Assembly (NCBI GenBank): GCA_040226215.1
Contig: JAVKFF010000052.1
Span: 1 to 64,000, forward strand
Reading direction: 5' to 3'
DNA length: 64,000 nucleotides
Source of the DNA: JAVKFF01 sp040226215
GTDB lineage: Bacteria > Pseudomonadota > Alphaproteobacteria > DSM-16000 > Inquilinaceae
The notes under the pieces are model-generated. The model was given only the letters and a program-made list of their open reading frames with translations. It was not told the DNA's origin and ran no database searches. Position numbers and translations under genes: made by a program. Positions 8,106-16,170 of the stretch are shown piece by piece. Position 1 is the first letter of the stretch; each line of letters starts with the position of its first letter.

Positions 8106-8993
8106 TCAGGCGGTGGGCCGGGTGAGATCGACCCGCGTCATGCGGTTGTGCAGCGCGCCGAGCTGCGGGCTTGACGAGACCACCATATCGCCTTCCTTCA
8201 GGAACAGCGGCGGCGTGCGCGCGTTACCGACGCCGGCCGGGGTTCCGGTGAGCAGCAGGTCGCCGGCGCGCAGCGTCATGCCGCGCGACAGCTCGGCGAT
8301 GAGTGTGGCGATTGGGAAGGCCATCAGCGCGGTCGAGGCGTCCTGCAGCCGCTCGCCGTTGACCTCGCAGGCGATGTCGATGGCGTCCGGCGCCACCGCG
8401 TCGGCCGTCGTGATCCAGGGGCCGAATGGCATCGTCTGGTCGATGCTCTTGCCCTTCAGCCACTGGCCGCCATGGGCCCGTTGCAGGTCGCGCTGGCTGA
8501 TGTCGTTGGCGAGACAGTAGCCGAAGACGTGGTCGAGAGCGGATTCCTCGGTGATCGAGCGCCCGTCGCGGCCGATCACCAGCGCCACCTCGACCTCGTA
8601 GTCCCATTTGGTCGAAAGGGCGGGGTCGTAGGCGATTGGCCCGTCGGGGTCGACGACGGTGTCGGGACCCTTGGTGAAGAAGGTCGGATGCTCCGGGCGG
8701 TCGACCTCCTGGCCGTCCCGGCGGCCGCGGCCTTCCTCGAAATGGTCCCAGTAGTTCCAGCCCGCGCACAGAATGTCGCGGCGGAAGCGCCGCAGCGGCG
8801 CGCGCAGCAGGTGCCGGTCGAAGGGGACCGTCTCGAAGCCGCGGGCGGCGTTCTGGAAGGTGGCCAGTGCCACGCTGCCGCCCCGCGCCAGATCGACGAG
8901 GTCGCCCGCAGCCGCCGGCGCGACACGGAAGCGGTCGTCTTCCACCAGGGCCAGCCGGTGGGCCCCGCCGATTTCGACGACGCCGATCCTCAC
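8106..8993 (-). CDS. fumarylacetoacetate hydrolase (FAH) family protein
   Basis: 295 residues. The C-terminal FAH catalytic domain shows DYEVEVALVIGRDG (metal-binding glutamates), GYCLANDISQRDLQ, KGKSIDQTMPFGPWI and LLLTGTPAGVG, all standard for the family of 2-oxo-acid hydrolases, decarboxylases and hydratases. It starts with GTG 8993-8991, overlapping the RidA-like stop by four bases. In the known modified meta-cleavage route, FAH-family enzymes perform the 4-oxalocrotonate decarboxylase and 2-oxopent-4-enoate hydratase steps, which fits its neighbours. Exact reaction not determinable. Confidence 0.93.
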   Translation of the reverse strand: MRIGVVEIGGAHRLALVEDDRFRVAPAAAGDLVDLARGGSVALATFQNAARGFETVPFDRHLLRAPLRRFRRDILCAGWNYWDHFEEGRGRRDGQEVDRPEHPTFFTKGPDTVVDPDGPIAYDPALSTKWDYEVEVALVIGRDGRSITEESALDHVFGYCLANDISQRDLQRAHGGQWLKGKSIDQTMPFGPWITTADAVAPDAIDIACEVNGERLQDASTALMAFPIATLIAELSRGMTLRAGDLLLTGTPAGVGNARTPPLFLKEGDMVVSSSPQLGALHNRMTRVDLTRPTA

Positions 8994-9403
8994 GACGCCG
9001 CGCCCAGGTCGGGCAGCACGGCAATGGCGCTGATCTCGATCAGGTACTCCGGCGCCACCATCTTCGCCACCTCGACCATCGTCGAGGCCGGCAGCGGCGG
9101 CTTGAAGTACTCCCGGCGCACCGCATGGATGCGCTCGAAATCCTCGATGTTGCGGACATAGACGTCGACCCGGCAGATGTCCTCCAGCGTGCCGCCCGCC
9201 GCCTCGACGGCGGCCTTGAGGTTCTCGCAGACCTGTCGGGTCTGTTCGGACACGTCGCCGATGCCGGCGATCGTGCCATCGGCCTTTCTCGCCGTCATGC
9301 CGGAGATGAAGACGAGCCGGCCCCGCGCCTCGATCATCGTCGCCTGGGAGAACTGGCCGGGCGGGGTGCGGAGCTTGTCGGTCTGGATCTGCTGCTTGGT
9401 CAT
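8990..9403 (-). CDS. RidA/YjgF/UK114 family protein lacking the canonical arginine
   Basis: 137 residues, full-length RidA fold. The family motif that normally reads PxR-S/T-x-VEV here reads LPASTMVEVAKM, so the substrate-carboxylate-binding Arg (Arg105 in canonical RidA) is Ser. It is therefore unlikely to be a housekeeping 2-aminoacrylate deaminase and more like the Rid subfamilies found in catabolic operons; 2-aminomuconate deaminase of the 3-hydroxyanthranilate route belongs to this superfamily. Start ATG 9403-9401 lies one base after the stop of the Ldh-type gene. Confidence 0.92.
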   Translation of the reverse strand: MTKQQIQTDKLRTPPGQFSQATMIEARGRLVFISGMTARKADGTIAGIGDVSEQTRQVCENLKAAVEAAGGTLEDICRVDVYVRNIEDFERIHAVRREYFKPPLPASTMVEVAKMVAPEYLIEISAIAVLPDLGAAS

Positions 9404-9404
9404 G

Positions 9405-10478
9405 TCAGGCTCGGTTCCGTCGTTCGTTGCGTAGGGCGGGCGGTTGGCTGACTCCAAGACCTTCCGCGGTCTCGGCGAGGCTCGAGACCACGCTTCCGGC
9501 CAGGTCGATCATGCCGGCCTGCGCCGCGGCATGGCGCCATTCCGGCTCTCCGGGTGTGAACAGCGCCTGCGTTCCCGGCGCGCGCCGTCCCTCGCGCACC
9601 TGTCTCGCGGCGTCGGCGGCACGCTGGCGGAGCACCGCGGGATCGCCGAAATGAGCGAGGTCGATGGCGAGGAAGAAGTGCGAGCAGTCATAGGGTTCGG
9701 AACGGTCGCCGTAGAGCGGCCGGACCTCGCCCCCGATCGCCCCGCCCGACAGCAGGCCGCACATCAGGTCGATCACGAAGGCGAGGCCGAAGCCCTTCGG
9801 CCCGGCGCTGGGCAGCAGCATGCCCTCGATGGCGGCGGTGGGATCGGTGGTCGGCATGCCCTGGGCATCCGTCGCCCAGCTGGCCGGAATGGCGCGTCCT
9901 TCCCGGGCGGCGACCCGGATCTTGCCCATCGCCGCCTCGCTGGTCGCCATGTCGAGGACGATGGGGATGCCGTCACCGGTCGGTATGGCGATGGCGACCG
10001 GGTTGTTGCCGACGACCCGCTCGGCACCGCCGGGCGCGGGCATCAGCGGGCGCGTGTTGCACAGGGTGATACCGATGCAGTCCGCCCTGGCCGCGGCCTG
10101 CGCGAACCGGCCGGCGGTGCCGAAATGGAAACCGTGGCGCACCGCGACGACGCCGACGCCGAGTTCGTGTGCCCGCCTGACCGCATGGTCCATCGCCGCT
10201 TGACCGGTGACCACGCCCAGGCCGTTGCCCGCGTCGATGACGATGCAAGCACCGCGATCCGAGACGATGCGCGGAGCGGCCGCCGGCGTGACCGAGCCGG
10301 CCCGCAGGCGCGCGACATACATCTCGGCCAGCATGACGCCGTGGGAGTGGATGCCCGCCATATCGGCGTCCACCAGGGCGTCCGCCGTCGCCCTGGCGTC
10401 GATCGAGGGCACGCCGCAGGCCTGGAAGAGGTCTGTAACGAAGGCGGCGAGTTCTGTCGCGGCGATACGGACGGTCAT
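9405..10478 (-). CDS. Ldh2/MdhB-type NAD(P)-dependent oxidoreductase
   Basis: 357 residues of the malate/L-lactate/ureidoglycolate dehydrogenase type-2 family, which has its own NAD-binding fold. Seen are GIHSHGVML (with the catalytic His), GNGLGVVTGQAAMDHAV, NTRPLMPAPGGAERVVGNNPVAIAIP (the family PxGG and GxNP signatures), DMATSEAAMGKI and GPKGFGLAFVIDLMCGLLSGG. The start is ATG 10478-10476 with GGGAAG upstream; the frame is open further up. Second gene of operon B, 31 bases after the GntR regulator gene. It probably oxidises or reduces a 2-hydroxy/2-oxo acid in that pathway. Confidence 0.93.
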   Translation of the reverse strand: MTVRIAATELAAFVTDLFQACGVPSIDARATADALVDADMAGIHSHGVMLAEMYVARLRAGSVTPAAAPRIVSDRGACIVIDAGNGLGVVTGQAAMDHAVRRAHELGVGVVAVRHGFHFGTAGRFAQAAARADCIGITLCNTRPLMPAPGGAERVVGNNPVAIAIPTGDGIPIVLDMATSEAAMGKIRVAAREGRAIPASWATDAQGMPTTDPTAAIEGMLLPSAGPKGFGLAFVIDLMCGLLSGGAIGGEVRPLYGDRSEPYDCSHFFLAIDLAHFGDPAVLRQRAADAARQVREGRRAPGTQALFTPGEPEWRHAAAQAGMIDLAGSVVSSLAETAEGLGVSQPPALRNERRNRA

Positions 10479-10509
10479 GACGCTTCCCGGATCGGATCGG
10501 CAGGGTGGC

Positions 10510-11181
10510 TCACGGACCGGCGCTGTGGTGCCGTTCGAGCTTCGCCGTCGTCCGCGCGATATGCCGGCGCGCCAGGTCGACGGCGCCATCCGCGTCGCGG
10601 GCGAGCGCGGCCTCGGCGATCTCGCGATGCTCGGCCACGTCGTCGCGGATCTCGGCGGTTTCCTTGATCGACAGCGCCACGTAGCGTTCCGCCTGGTCGA
10701 ACAGGCGCTGGTAGATGGCGATCATGGTGGGCGACTCGCAGGCGGAGATCAGGGCCAGATGGAACGCGCGGTGATAGCGCAGCCATTCAGCGCTGCCGGC
10801 GCCGTTGCCGCTGTGATCCGTCTTGTCGACCGAGTTCAGGCGGTGCAGGGCGCCGACCACGTCGCCTTCCCACTCCATGCCGCCGCTCTCGATCGACCAT
10901 CTGAGCGCGATGCTCTCGATCTCGCTGCGGGTACGCGCGACGTCGAGAAGGTCCTCGCGCGAGACGCTGGAGACCCGGAAGCCCTTGTTCTGCTCCAGCC
11001 GCACGAAGCCCTCTGACTCAAGCCGCATCAGCGCGTCGCGGATGGGCGAACCGCCGACGCTGTAGCGCTCCCGCAGGCTGTCGACGCGCAGCCGGTCGCC
11101 GGGCCTGAGGTGCCCGGAAAGGATCTCCTCCCGCAGGCGCCGGAACACGGGAGAGCTGCTCGTGGTGATTTCGTCGGACAT
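10510..11181 (-). CDS. GntR-family transcriptional regulator, FCD type
   Basis: 223 residues. The winged helix spans about residues 14-75 (VFRRLREEILSGHLRPGDRL, then RLESEGFVRLEQNKGFRV). The FCD effector domain has the expected metal-ligand histidines (RYHRAFHLALIS, HREIAEAA, ARRHIART), so it likely binds a carboxylic acid through a metal. It heads the minus-strand catabolic operon B and faces the ABC importer at 11428, and so probably controls both from the shared gap. Start ATG 11181-11179 is chosen as the MSDEI start; an upstream in-frame extension is basic and AT-rich and looks like promoter DNA. Confidence 0.93.
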   Translation of the reverse strand: MSDEITTSSSPVFRRLREEILSGHLRPGDRLRVDSLRERYSVGGSPIRDALMRLESEGFVRLEQNKGFRVSSVSREDLLDVARTRSEIESIALRWSIESGGMEWEGDVVGALHRLNSVDKTDHSGNGAGSAEWLRYHRAFHLALISACESPTMIAIYQRLFDQAERYVALSIKETAEIRDDVAEHREIAEAALARDADGAVDLARRHIARTTAKLERHHSAGP

Positions 11182-11427
11182 CCCTGCTCGCGATCGTCGT
11201 GAACCCGCACCGCCCGCAATCCGGCGGCGGCGAGAACCATACGATGGGGTCCGCGGCGCGACAACATGATTTTCGTGATAATTAAGAAATCTCGATAAAC
11301 AAAAAATTTTCGAAGATTCATTGACGCATCGGAAATGGCGTTGTTTCATGCCCGTCGAGATGGACGGCGACCAACGCCGTCCACGCGGTGCGCCACGGAT
11401 GGCGCCGGAAACCGAGGAGGCTTTCCT
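11182..11427. promoter_or_regulatory. divergent promoter/operator region of module B
   Basis: 246 bases between the GntR operon and the ABC importer. Bases about 11262-11325 are sharply AT-rich compared with the surroundings and contain AAAATTTTCGAAGATT and two similar tracts, TCGTGATAA and TCTCGATAA. This is the most likely place for both promoters and for the GntR operator. No perfect consensus promoter is visible. Confidence 0.55.
11362..11382 (+). other. leader stem-loop before the importer operon of module B
   Basis: Perfect 8-bp arms GGACGGCG and CGCCGTCC around the loop ACCAA, 45 bases before the SBP start codon, in the presumed 5' leader. It could stabilise the mRNA or be an operator. 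Confidence 0.5.
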
Positions 11428-12399
11428 ATGGGTTCACTTCGCGTTCGACAGACATTCCTGGCCACGGCGGCCGCCTGTGGCCTCGCCGTCGCCCTGCCGG
11501 CAGGCGCCACCGCCGCCGAGGCCACCTTCGGTTTCTCGGGCTGGGCGGTGGGCTACCTGCCGACCGCCATCGCCATCGAGCGGCTGAACGAGATGGGCCA
11601 CGACATCGAGATCGTGGAACTCGGCGGCAACTCCAACCAGCTCCAGGCGGCCGCCTCCGGCGCCATCGACATCACCGTCCTGGCCCAGGTGATGGATGCC
11701 ATCGACCAGGGCTTCGACAGCCGCATGTTCATGGCCGCCAACACCAACGAGTTCCTGATGGTGGGCCGGGCCGAGCTGGAAGGCTGCGACTCCCTGGCCG
11801 GCCAGGACGTCGCCATCCATTCCGTCAGCTCGTTCGTCGGCCAGCTGACCCTGCAGTGGATGGAGGCGGAATGCCCGGATGTCGAAGCCAACATCCTCGT
11901 CATCGAAGGGTCGGAGAACCGCCTGGCGGCCTTGCTCGCCGGCCAGATCGACGCCAGCCCGGTCGACCTGCAGGACTGGGCGCTGCTGCAGCGCGAGCGT
12001 CCGGGCGAATTCGCGGTGACGGAGGACTTCACCGAATCCGTGCCGATCCTGCGCGCGGCCTTCGCCGCCCAGCAGTCCTTCATCGCCGAGAATCCGGACC
12101 TGATCCGGGACTGGATCTCGGTCCATCTCGACGTCTACCAGGAGATCTACGAGAACCCGCAGTTGCTGATCGACAAGGGCGAGGAACTGCTGGGCGAGAT
12201 CGACCCGGAAGTTCTGCCGGACATCGTCAACGCCTTCATCGAGGCGCGCATCTGGCCGACGGATGGCGACCTCAGTGACGAGTCCGTCCAGCAGACGATC
12301 GATTTCTTCAACAATGACGGCGAGCCCTATGCCACCATCGAGTCGCCGGACGACGTGGTCGACCGCACGCTTCTCGACGAGGTGCTCGCCAACCGATGA
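11428..12399 (+). CDS. ABC substrate-binding protein, TauA/SsuA (NMT1-like) type
   Basis: 323 residues. Signal peptide at residues 1-30 (MGSLRVRQTFLATAAACGLA, cleavage near GATAAEA). The mature protein has GWAVGYLPTAIAIERLNEMG, SGAIDITVLAQVMDAIDQG and EGSENRLAALLAGQIDASPVD-type text of the taurine/nitrate/sulfonate/pyrimidine-precursor SBP group. ATG 11428 is preceded by GAGGAGG. It overlaps the downstream permease by four bases. Because it diverges from an apparent aromatic ring-cleavage operon, an aromatic acid, aminophenol or sulfonate substrate is plausible. Confidence 0.92.
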   Translation: MGSLRVRQTFLATAAACGLAVALPAGATAAEATFGFSGWAVGYLPTAIAIERLNEMGHDIEIVELGGNSNQLQAAASGAIDITVLAQVMDAIDQGFDSRMFMAANTNEFLMVGRAELEGCDSLAGQDVAIHSVSSFVGQLTLQWMEAECPDVEANILVIEGSENRLAALLAGQIDASPVDLQDWALLQRERPGEFAVTEDFTESVPILRAAFAAQQSFIAENPDLIRDWISVHLDVYQEIYENPQLLIDKGEELLGEIDPEVLPDIVNAFIEARIWPTDGDLSDESVQQTIDFFNNDGEPYATIESPDDVVDRTLLDEVLANR

Positions 12400-13205
12400 A
12401 GGTCTCTTTCCGGACCGGCGGCTCCAGGCGGGCCGCCGGTTCGTCCCGTCACTGGTCGGAACTGCGGTCGGCGCGCTGGGGCGTGCGGCTGGCCACGCTG
12501 GCGGTCTTCCTCGGCGCCTGGCAGTGGGCGGGAGATGATTCTCTCGCCCTTCTGTTTCCGACCTTCACGCGCACGCTGGAGACCTTCATCGGCCTGGTCG
12601 CCGACGGCAGCCTGCCGCTGGCGCTCCTGATCACCAACCAGACGCTGGTGGCGGGGTTCGGCATGGCCGTCATCATCGGCGTCACCATCGGCGTGTTGTC
12701 CGCCCGGGTGCCGATCGTCGATCGCGTCGTCTCACCCTATTTCAACCTGCTCGTCGCGGTGCCGATCATCGCACTGGTGCCCGTCGTGCAGGCCCTGATG
12801 GGCCTGTCGTTCCAGGCCCGGATGACCATCGTGGCCCTGTTCGCGCTGCCCTACATCGTCATCAACAGCGCCGTGGCCGTGCGCCGGGTCGACCCCGCCC
12901 TGGTCGAGATGGCGCGGAGCTACGGGGCGGGACGATTGGCCGTGCTGCGCGAGGTGGTGCTGCCGGCATCGGTGCCCGGCATCATGACCGGCATCCGCAT
13001 CGGCCTCGGCCAGGCGCTGATCGGCATGGTGGTCGCGGAACTGACCATCGTCGGCGCCGGCGTCGGCAGCCTGATCGTCGAGATGCAGGGCCGTTTCCGC
13101 GTCGCCCCGGTTCTGGCGGTGGCGATCACCGTGGTGCTGCAGGGCGTCATCCTGATCACCCTCGCCGAATGGCTGGAGCGGCGCCTCAGCCGCTGGAGAA
13201 GCTGA
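12396..13205 (+). CDS. ABC transporter permease, TauC/SsuC type (first)
   Basis: 269 residues. About six membrane segments; the family EAA loop reads RSYGAGRLAVLREVVLPASVPGIMTGIRI. It belongs with the importer of module B. The gene overlaps both the SBP stop (ATGA) and the ATPase start (TGATG). The N-terminal 25 residues are basic and cytoplasmic. It is the first of two similar permeases in this operon, so the channel is probably a heterodimer and not the usual SsuC homodimer. Confidence 0.93.
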   Translation: MKVSFRTGGSRRAAGSSRHWSELRSARWGVRLATLAVFLGAWQWAGDDSLALLFPTFTRTLETFIGLVADGSLPLALLITNQTLVAGFGMAVIIGVTIGVLSARVPIVDRVVSPYFNLLVAVPIIALVPVVQALMGLSFQARMTIVALFALPYIVINSAVAVRRVDPALVEMARSYGAGRLAVLREVVLPASVPGIMTGIRIGLGQALIGMVVAELTIVGAGVGSLIVEMQGRFRVAPVLAVAITVVLQGVILITLAEWLERRLSRWRS

Positions 13206-14011
13206 TGTCCGAGAATTCCGACGGCGCCGCCATCGCGCTCAGCGGCGTGTCCAAGGTCTACGAGACCGGCGACGACCGCACTTTCCGGGCGCTGGACGGC
13301 GTCGAGCTCAGTATCCGCCGTGGCGAGTTCGTCTCGATCATCGGCCCCTCGGGCTGCGGCAAGACGACGATCCTCAAGATCGTCGCCGGCATCCTCGGCT
13401 GGAACGACGGTGACGTGCAGGTGCTGGGAAGGTCGGTCACGGGGCCAGGGCCGGAGCGGGCGACCGTCTTCCAGTCCTTCGCGCTGCTGCCCTGGCTCAG
13501 CGTGCTCGACAATGTGGCCTTCGGGCTGAAGCTGCGCGGCATGGCGCGCGACGAGCGGCACCGGCGAGCCCGGCGGCTGCTGGAATCGGTCAACCTGGCG
13601 GATTTCGCCGCCGCCTATCCGCGCATGCTGTCCGGCGGCATGCAGCAGCGGGTCGGGCTGGCGCGGGCACTGGCCGTCGAGCCTCAGGTGCTGCTGATGG
13701 ACGAGCCGTTCTCGGCGATCGACGCCCAGACCCGGCTGCTGCTGCAGACCGACCTGCTCGACATCTGGTCGCGCACCGATCTCAGCGTGCTGTTCATCAC
13801 CCACGCCATGGACGAGGCCGTCTTCCTCTCCGACCGCGTGCTGATCATGGGCGCGCGGCCGGGCCGGGTGATCGACGAGATCGCCATCGACCTGCCGCGG
13901 CCGCGCACGGAGGAGACCAGGCGCGACCCGCGCTTCGTCGAACTGACCGGCTATGTCTGGGACCGTCTGCGCGGCATGATCAGCAAGGACGGCGGCGAGG
14001 TCGCGGCGTGA
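13205..14011 (+). CDS. ABC transporter ATPase, TauB/SsuB type
   Basis: 268 residues, single nucleotide-binding domain. Walker A GPSGCGKTT at about residues 46-54, Q-loop VFQSFALLPWLSV, signature LSGGMQQRVGLARAL, Walker B VLLMDEPFSAID, H-loop FITHAMDEAV. All catalytic residues are present. The start ATG 13205 overlaps the preceding stop, and the end overlaps the GTG start of the second permease. It energises the module B importer. Confidence 0.95.
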   Translation: MSENSDGAAIALSGVSKVYETGDDRTFRALDGVELSIRRGEFVSIIGPSGCGKTTILKIVAGILGWNDGDVQVLGRSVTGPGPERATVFQSFALLPWLSVLDNVAFGLKLRGMARDERHRRARRLLESVNLADFAAAYPRMLSGGMQQRVGLARALAVEPQVLLMDEPFSAIDAQTRLLLQTDLLDIWSRTDLSVLFITHAMDEAVFLSDRVLIMGARPGRVIDEIAIDLPRPRTEETRRDPRFVELTGYVWDRLRGMISKDGGEVAA

Positions 14012-14787
14012 TTGCCGGGCGCCGTGTTCGGACCGGGATCCGCAACGCCGGTCCCTTCCTGGTGTCCGTCGGCGTGCTCGCCATCGCTTGGGAGACGGTG
14101 GGCCGCACGGCCGACATCCTCACCATCCCGCCGCTCAGTTCCGTGCTCGCCGCCTTCCTCGACATGTGGGTGCGCGGCATCATTACCGCGCCGCTGCTCG
14201 ACAGCACGCTGGCGCTCCTGACCGGCCTGGCGATCTCGCTCTTCGTCGGCACGCTGGTCGGCGTCGGCATCGGCCTCTCGCGGCTGGTGGAGCTGTCGAT
14301 CGGCCCCTTCGTCAAGGCGGGGCTCTCGGCGCCGATGATCGCCTTCGTGCCCGTGTTCATGATGCTGTTCGGCATCGGCTCGACGACACGGATCGCCACC
14401 GTCGTCGCCTTCTCCATCTTCATCGTCGCCACCAATGCCGCCACGGCCGTCCGCGCGGCCGATCCGCGCCAGCTGGAGATGGCGCGCTCCTTCGGCGCCG
14501 ATCGCTGGCAGCTTTTCTGGCAGGTGCGCCTGCCAGCCGGCGCGAGCTACTTCCTGGCTGGCACCCGCTTCGGCGTCTCGCGCGGCATCAAGGGCCTGAT
14601 CAACGGCGAGGTGCTGATCGCCGTGATCGGGCTGGGCGGCCTCGTCAAGCAGTACGGCACGGTCTTTTCCATGGACCAGCTCTACGCGGTGATCATCCTG
14701 ATCATCCTTTATGCCGCCATCGGCGTCGGCCTCGTCACCCTGATCGGCCGCGTCGTGCTGCGGCGAAGTCTGGAAGAGGTGAACTAG
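14008..14787 (+). CDS. ABC transporter permease, TauC/SsuC type (second)
   Basis: 259 residues, GTG start overlapping the ATPase stop by four bases. The EAA loop reads RSFGADRWQLFWQVRLPAGASYFLAGTRF. It has five to six membrane segments and ends RRSLEEVN. Paralogue of the permease at 12396 with modest likeness, giving the gene order SBP-permease-ATPase-permease. Last gene of the plus-strand operon; it converges on the M20 gene at 14914. Confidence 0.93.
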   Translation: MIAGRRVRTGIRNAGPFLVSVGVLAIAWETVGRTADILTIPPLSSVLAAFLDMWVRGIITAPLLDSTLALLTGLAISLFVGTLVGVGIGLSRLVELSIGPFVKAGLSAPMIAFVPVFMMLFGIGSTTRIATVVAFSIFIVATNAATAVRAADPRQLEMARSFGADRWQLFWQVRLPAGASYFLAGTRFGVSRGIKGLINGEVLIAVIGLGGLVKQYGTVFSMDQLYAVIILIILYAAIGVGLVTLIGRVVLRRSLEEVN

Positions 14788-14860
14788 CCGCCGACAGGTC
14801 GCTGCGACAGGGCCGGCACGGCGACAGGGCAGGAGCGAGGCGTCCGGCCTCAGGCCGCTT

Positions 14861-14930
14861 CCCTCAGGCTCTCAAACCTCTGGCCTCAAACCTCTACCCC
14901 CAGGCCTCTGCCCTCAGGCCTCTTCGCAGA
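14861..14930. repeat. degenerate 14-bp tandem repeat between convergent operons
   Basis: Five 14-base units run from 14861 to 14930 with a core like AACCTCTGCCCTCA or GGCCTCTGCCCTCA. CTCAAACCTCT recurs at 14871 and 14885, and CAGGCCTCT at 14901 and 14915, each exactly 14 bases apart. The last units cover the stop codon of the M20 gene (14914-14916). No stem-loop terminator is obvious here. Confidence 0.75.
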
Positions 14931-16131
14931 TGTCGAGGATCGCCAACATGTAGATGCGGATCATGTCGAGGTAGTCGGCGATCTCAACCCGCTCGTCGGG
15001 CATGGTGTTGTACTTGCCGCCCGGCCCGCAGACGATGCCCTCCATGCCCAGCTTCTGATAGAGGTGGGCGGCATCGGTGCCGTAGAAGGCGGGCGGGCGC
15101 AGGGCACCGGTCGGTTGCTCGATCCCCCGTACGGCGTGGTAGGCCTCGTTGACGGCGCGCACGATGCGGGAATCCCTGGCCACCTCGAAGGGCGGCATGG
15201 TCGGCCGGTTCTCGTCCCGATCGGAGCTGATACGGCATTTCAGGCCCGGAAACTCGCGCTCCAGAAGGTCGAGCATCTTCCTGAAATCGGCCAGCACGCC
15301 GTCCTCGCTCTGGCCCGGCGCGTAGCGCGCGGAGCCCTTCAGGCGCACCACATCGGCCACCTGGGGCGGCCGCCATTCGTGGAACTCCGAGCCGAGACCG
15401 CCGCGCATCACGCCGACATGCGCCCGATTGACCGACAGGTGCTCGGCCGACTTCGCGCCGGAGAAGGTCATGCGGTTGATGCGCGGGATCAGCTCGGCGG
15501 CCGCGGCGATGGCGTCGACCGCCTCCTCGCGTTTGGAAAGGTGACGGGTGTCGCCGATCAGGTCGATGGTGAAGGAGAAGGCGCCGGCATGCATGGTGAG
15601 GGCTTGCAGGTCGGTCGGCTCGGAATTGATGAAGTAGTCGGCCCGGATACCGCTCTCGATCGCCGCCACTGTGCCGATGCCGCCCTGCAGTTCGCCGACG
15701 ACGAAGGTCAGGATGACGTCGCCCTTCAGCTTGACCCCGGCGTCGATCAGCGTTTTCACGGCGCAGTAGTAGGCGGCGTCGCCGGCCTTCATGTTGGACA
15801 CGCCGATGCCGTAGATGAAGTCGTCGTCGATGACGCCGCCCCATGGATCGACCGTCCAGCCCTCGGTCGCGGGATTGGTGTCGAGATGGCCGTTGAACAG
15901 CAGCGCGCTGCCGTCGCCGGTACCCTTCCAGCGGCCGATGGCGTTGACCCGGTCGCCGGGTACGGGGCTCAACTCCGCCTCCAGCCCGAGATCGCGCATG
16001 CGCTCGACCATGAAGCCGGCCAGCGCCTTCTCGCCCTCGGTCTGCGTGTAGCTCTTGTGCCGCACCATGGTCGCCAGGAAATCGAGGCAGGCGCGCTCAT
16101 CGATGCGGTCGAGCAGGGCCTTTCGGCTCAT
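14914..16131 (-). CDS. M20-family metallohydrolase-like protein with altered metal site
   Basis: 405 residues, full length for ArgE/DapE-type M20 enzymes. His82 and Asp84 of the FNGHLDT motif and Glu171 of SEPTDL are present. However, the bridging Asp is Asn113 (GVSNMKAG instead of DMKGG), the catalytic pair EE is Glu147-Leu148 (VVGELQGG), and the C-terminal metal His is missing (GPGGKYNTMPDERV has none). Either this subfamily uses a different or single metal or it has lost peptidase activity. ATG 16131 has GGAGAAG upstream. It is the last gene of the Dpp-type operon C, 40 bases after the fused ATPase, so it should act on the imported compound. Confidence 0.88.
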   Translation of the reverse strand: MSRKALLDRIDERACLDFLATMVRHKSYTQTEGEKALAGFMVERMRDLGLEAELSPVPGDRVNAIGRWKGTGDGSALLFNGHLDTNPATEGWTVDPWGGVIDDDFIYGIGVSNMKAGDAAYYCAVKTLIDAGVKLKGDVILTFVVGELQGGIGTVAAIESGIRADYFINSEPTDLQALTMHAGAFSFTIDLIGDTRHLSKREEAVDAIAAAAELIPRINRMTFSGAKSAEHLSVNRAHVGVMRGGLGSEFHEWRPPQVADVVRLKGSARYAPGQSEDGVLADFRKMLDLLEREFPGLKCRISSDRDENRPTMPPFEVARDSRIVRAVNEAYHAVRGIEQPTGALRPPAFYGTDAAHLYQKLGMEGIVCGPGGKYNTMPDERVEIADYLDMIRIYMLAILDICEEA

Positions 16132-16170
16132 TGTCTTCTCCAGGTCTGGGTAAGGGAGATCATCGGCGGA

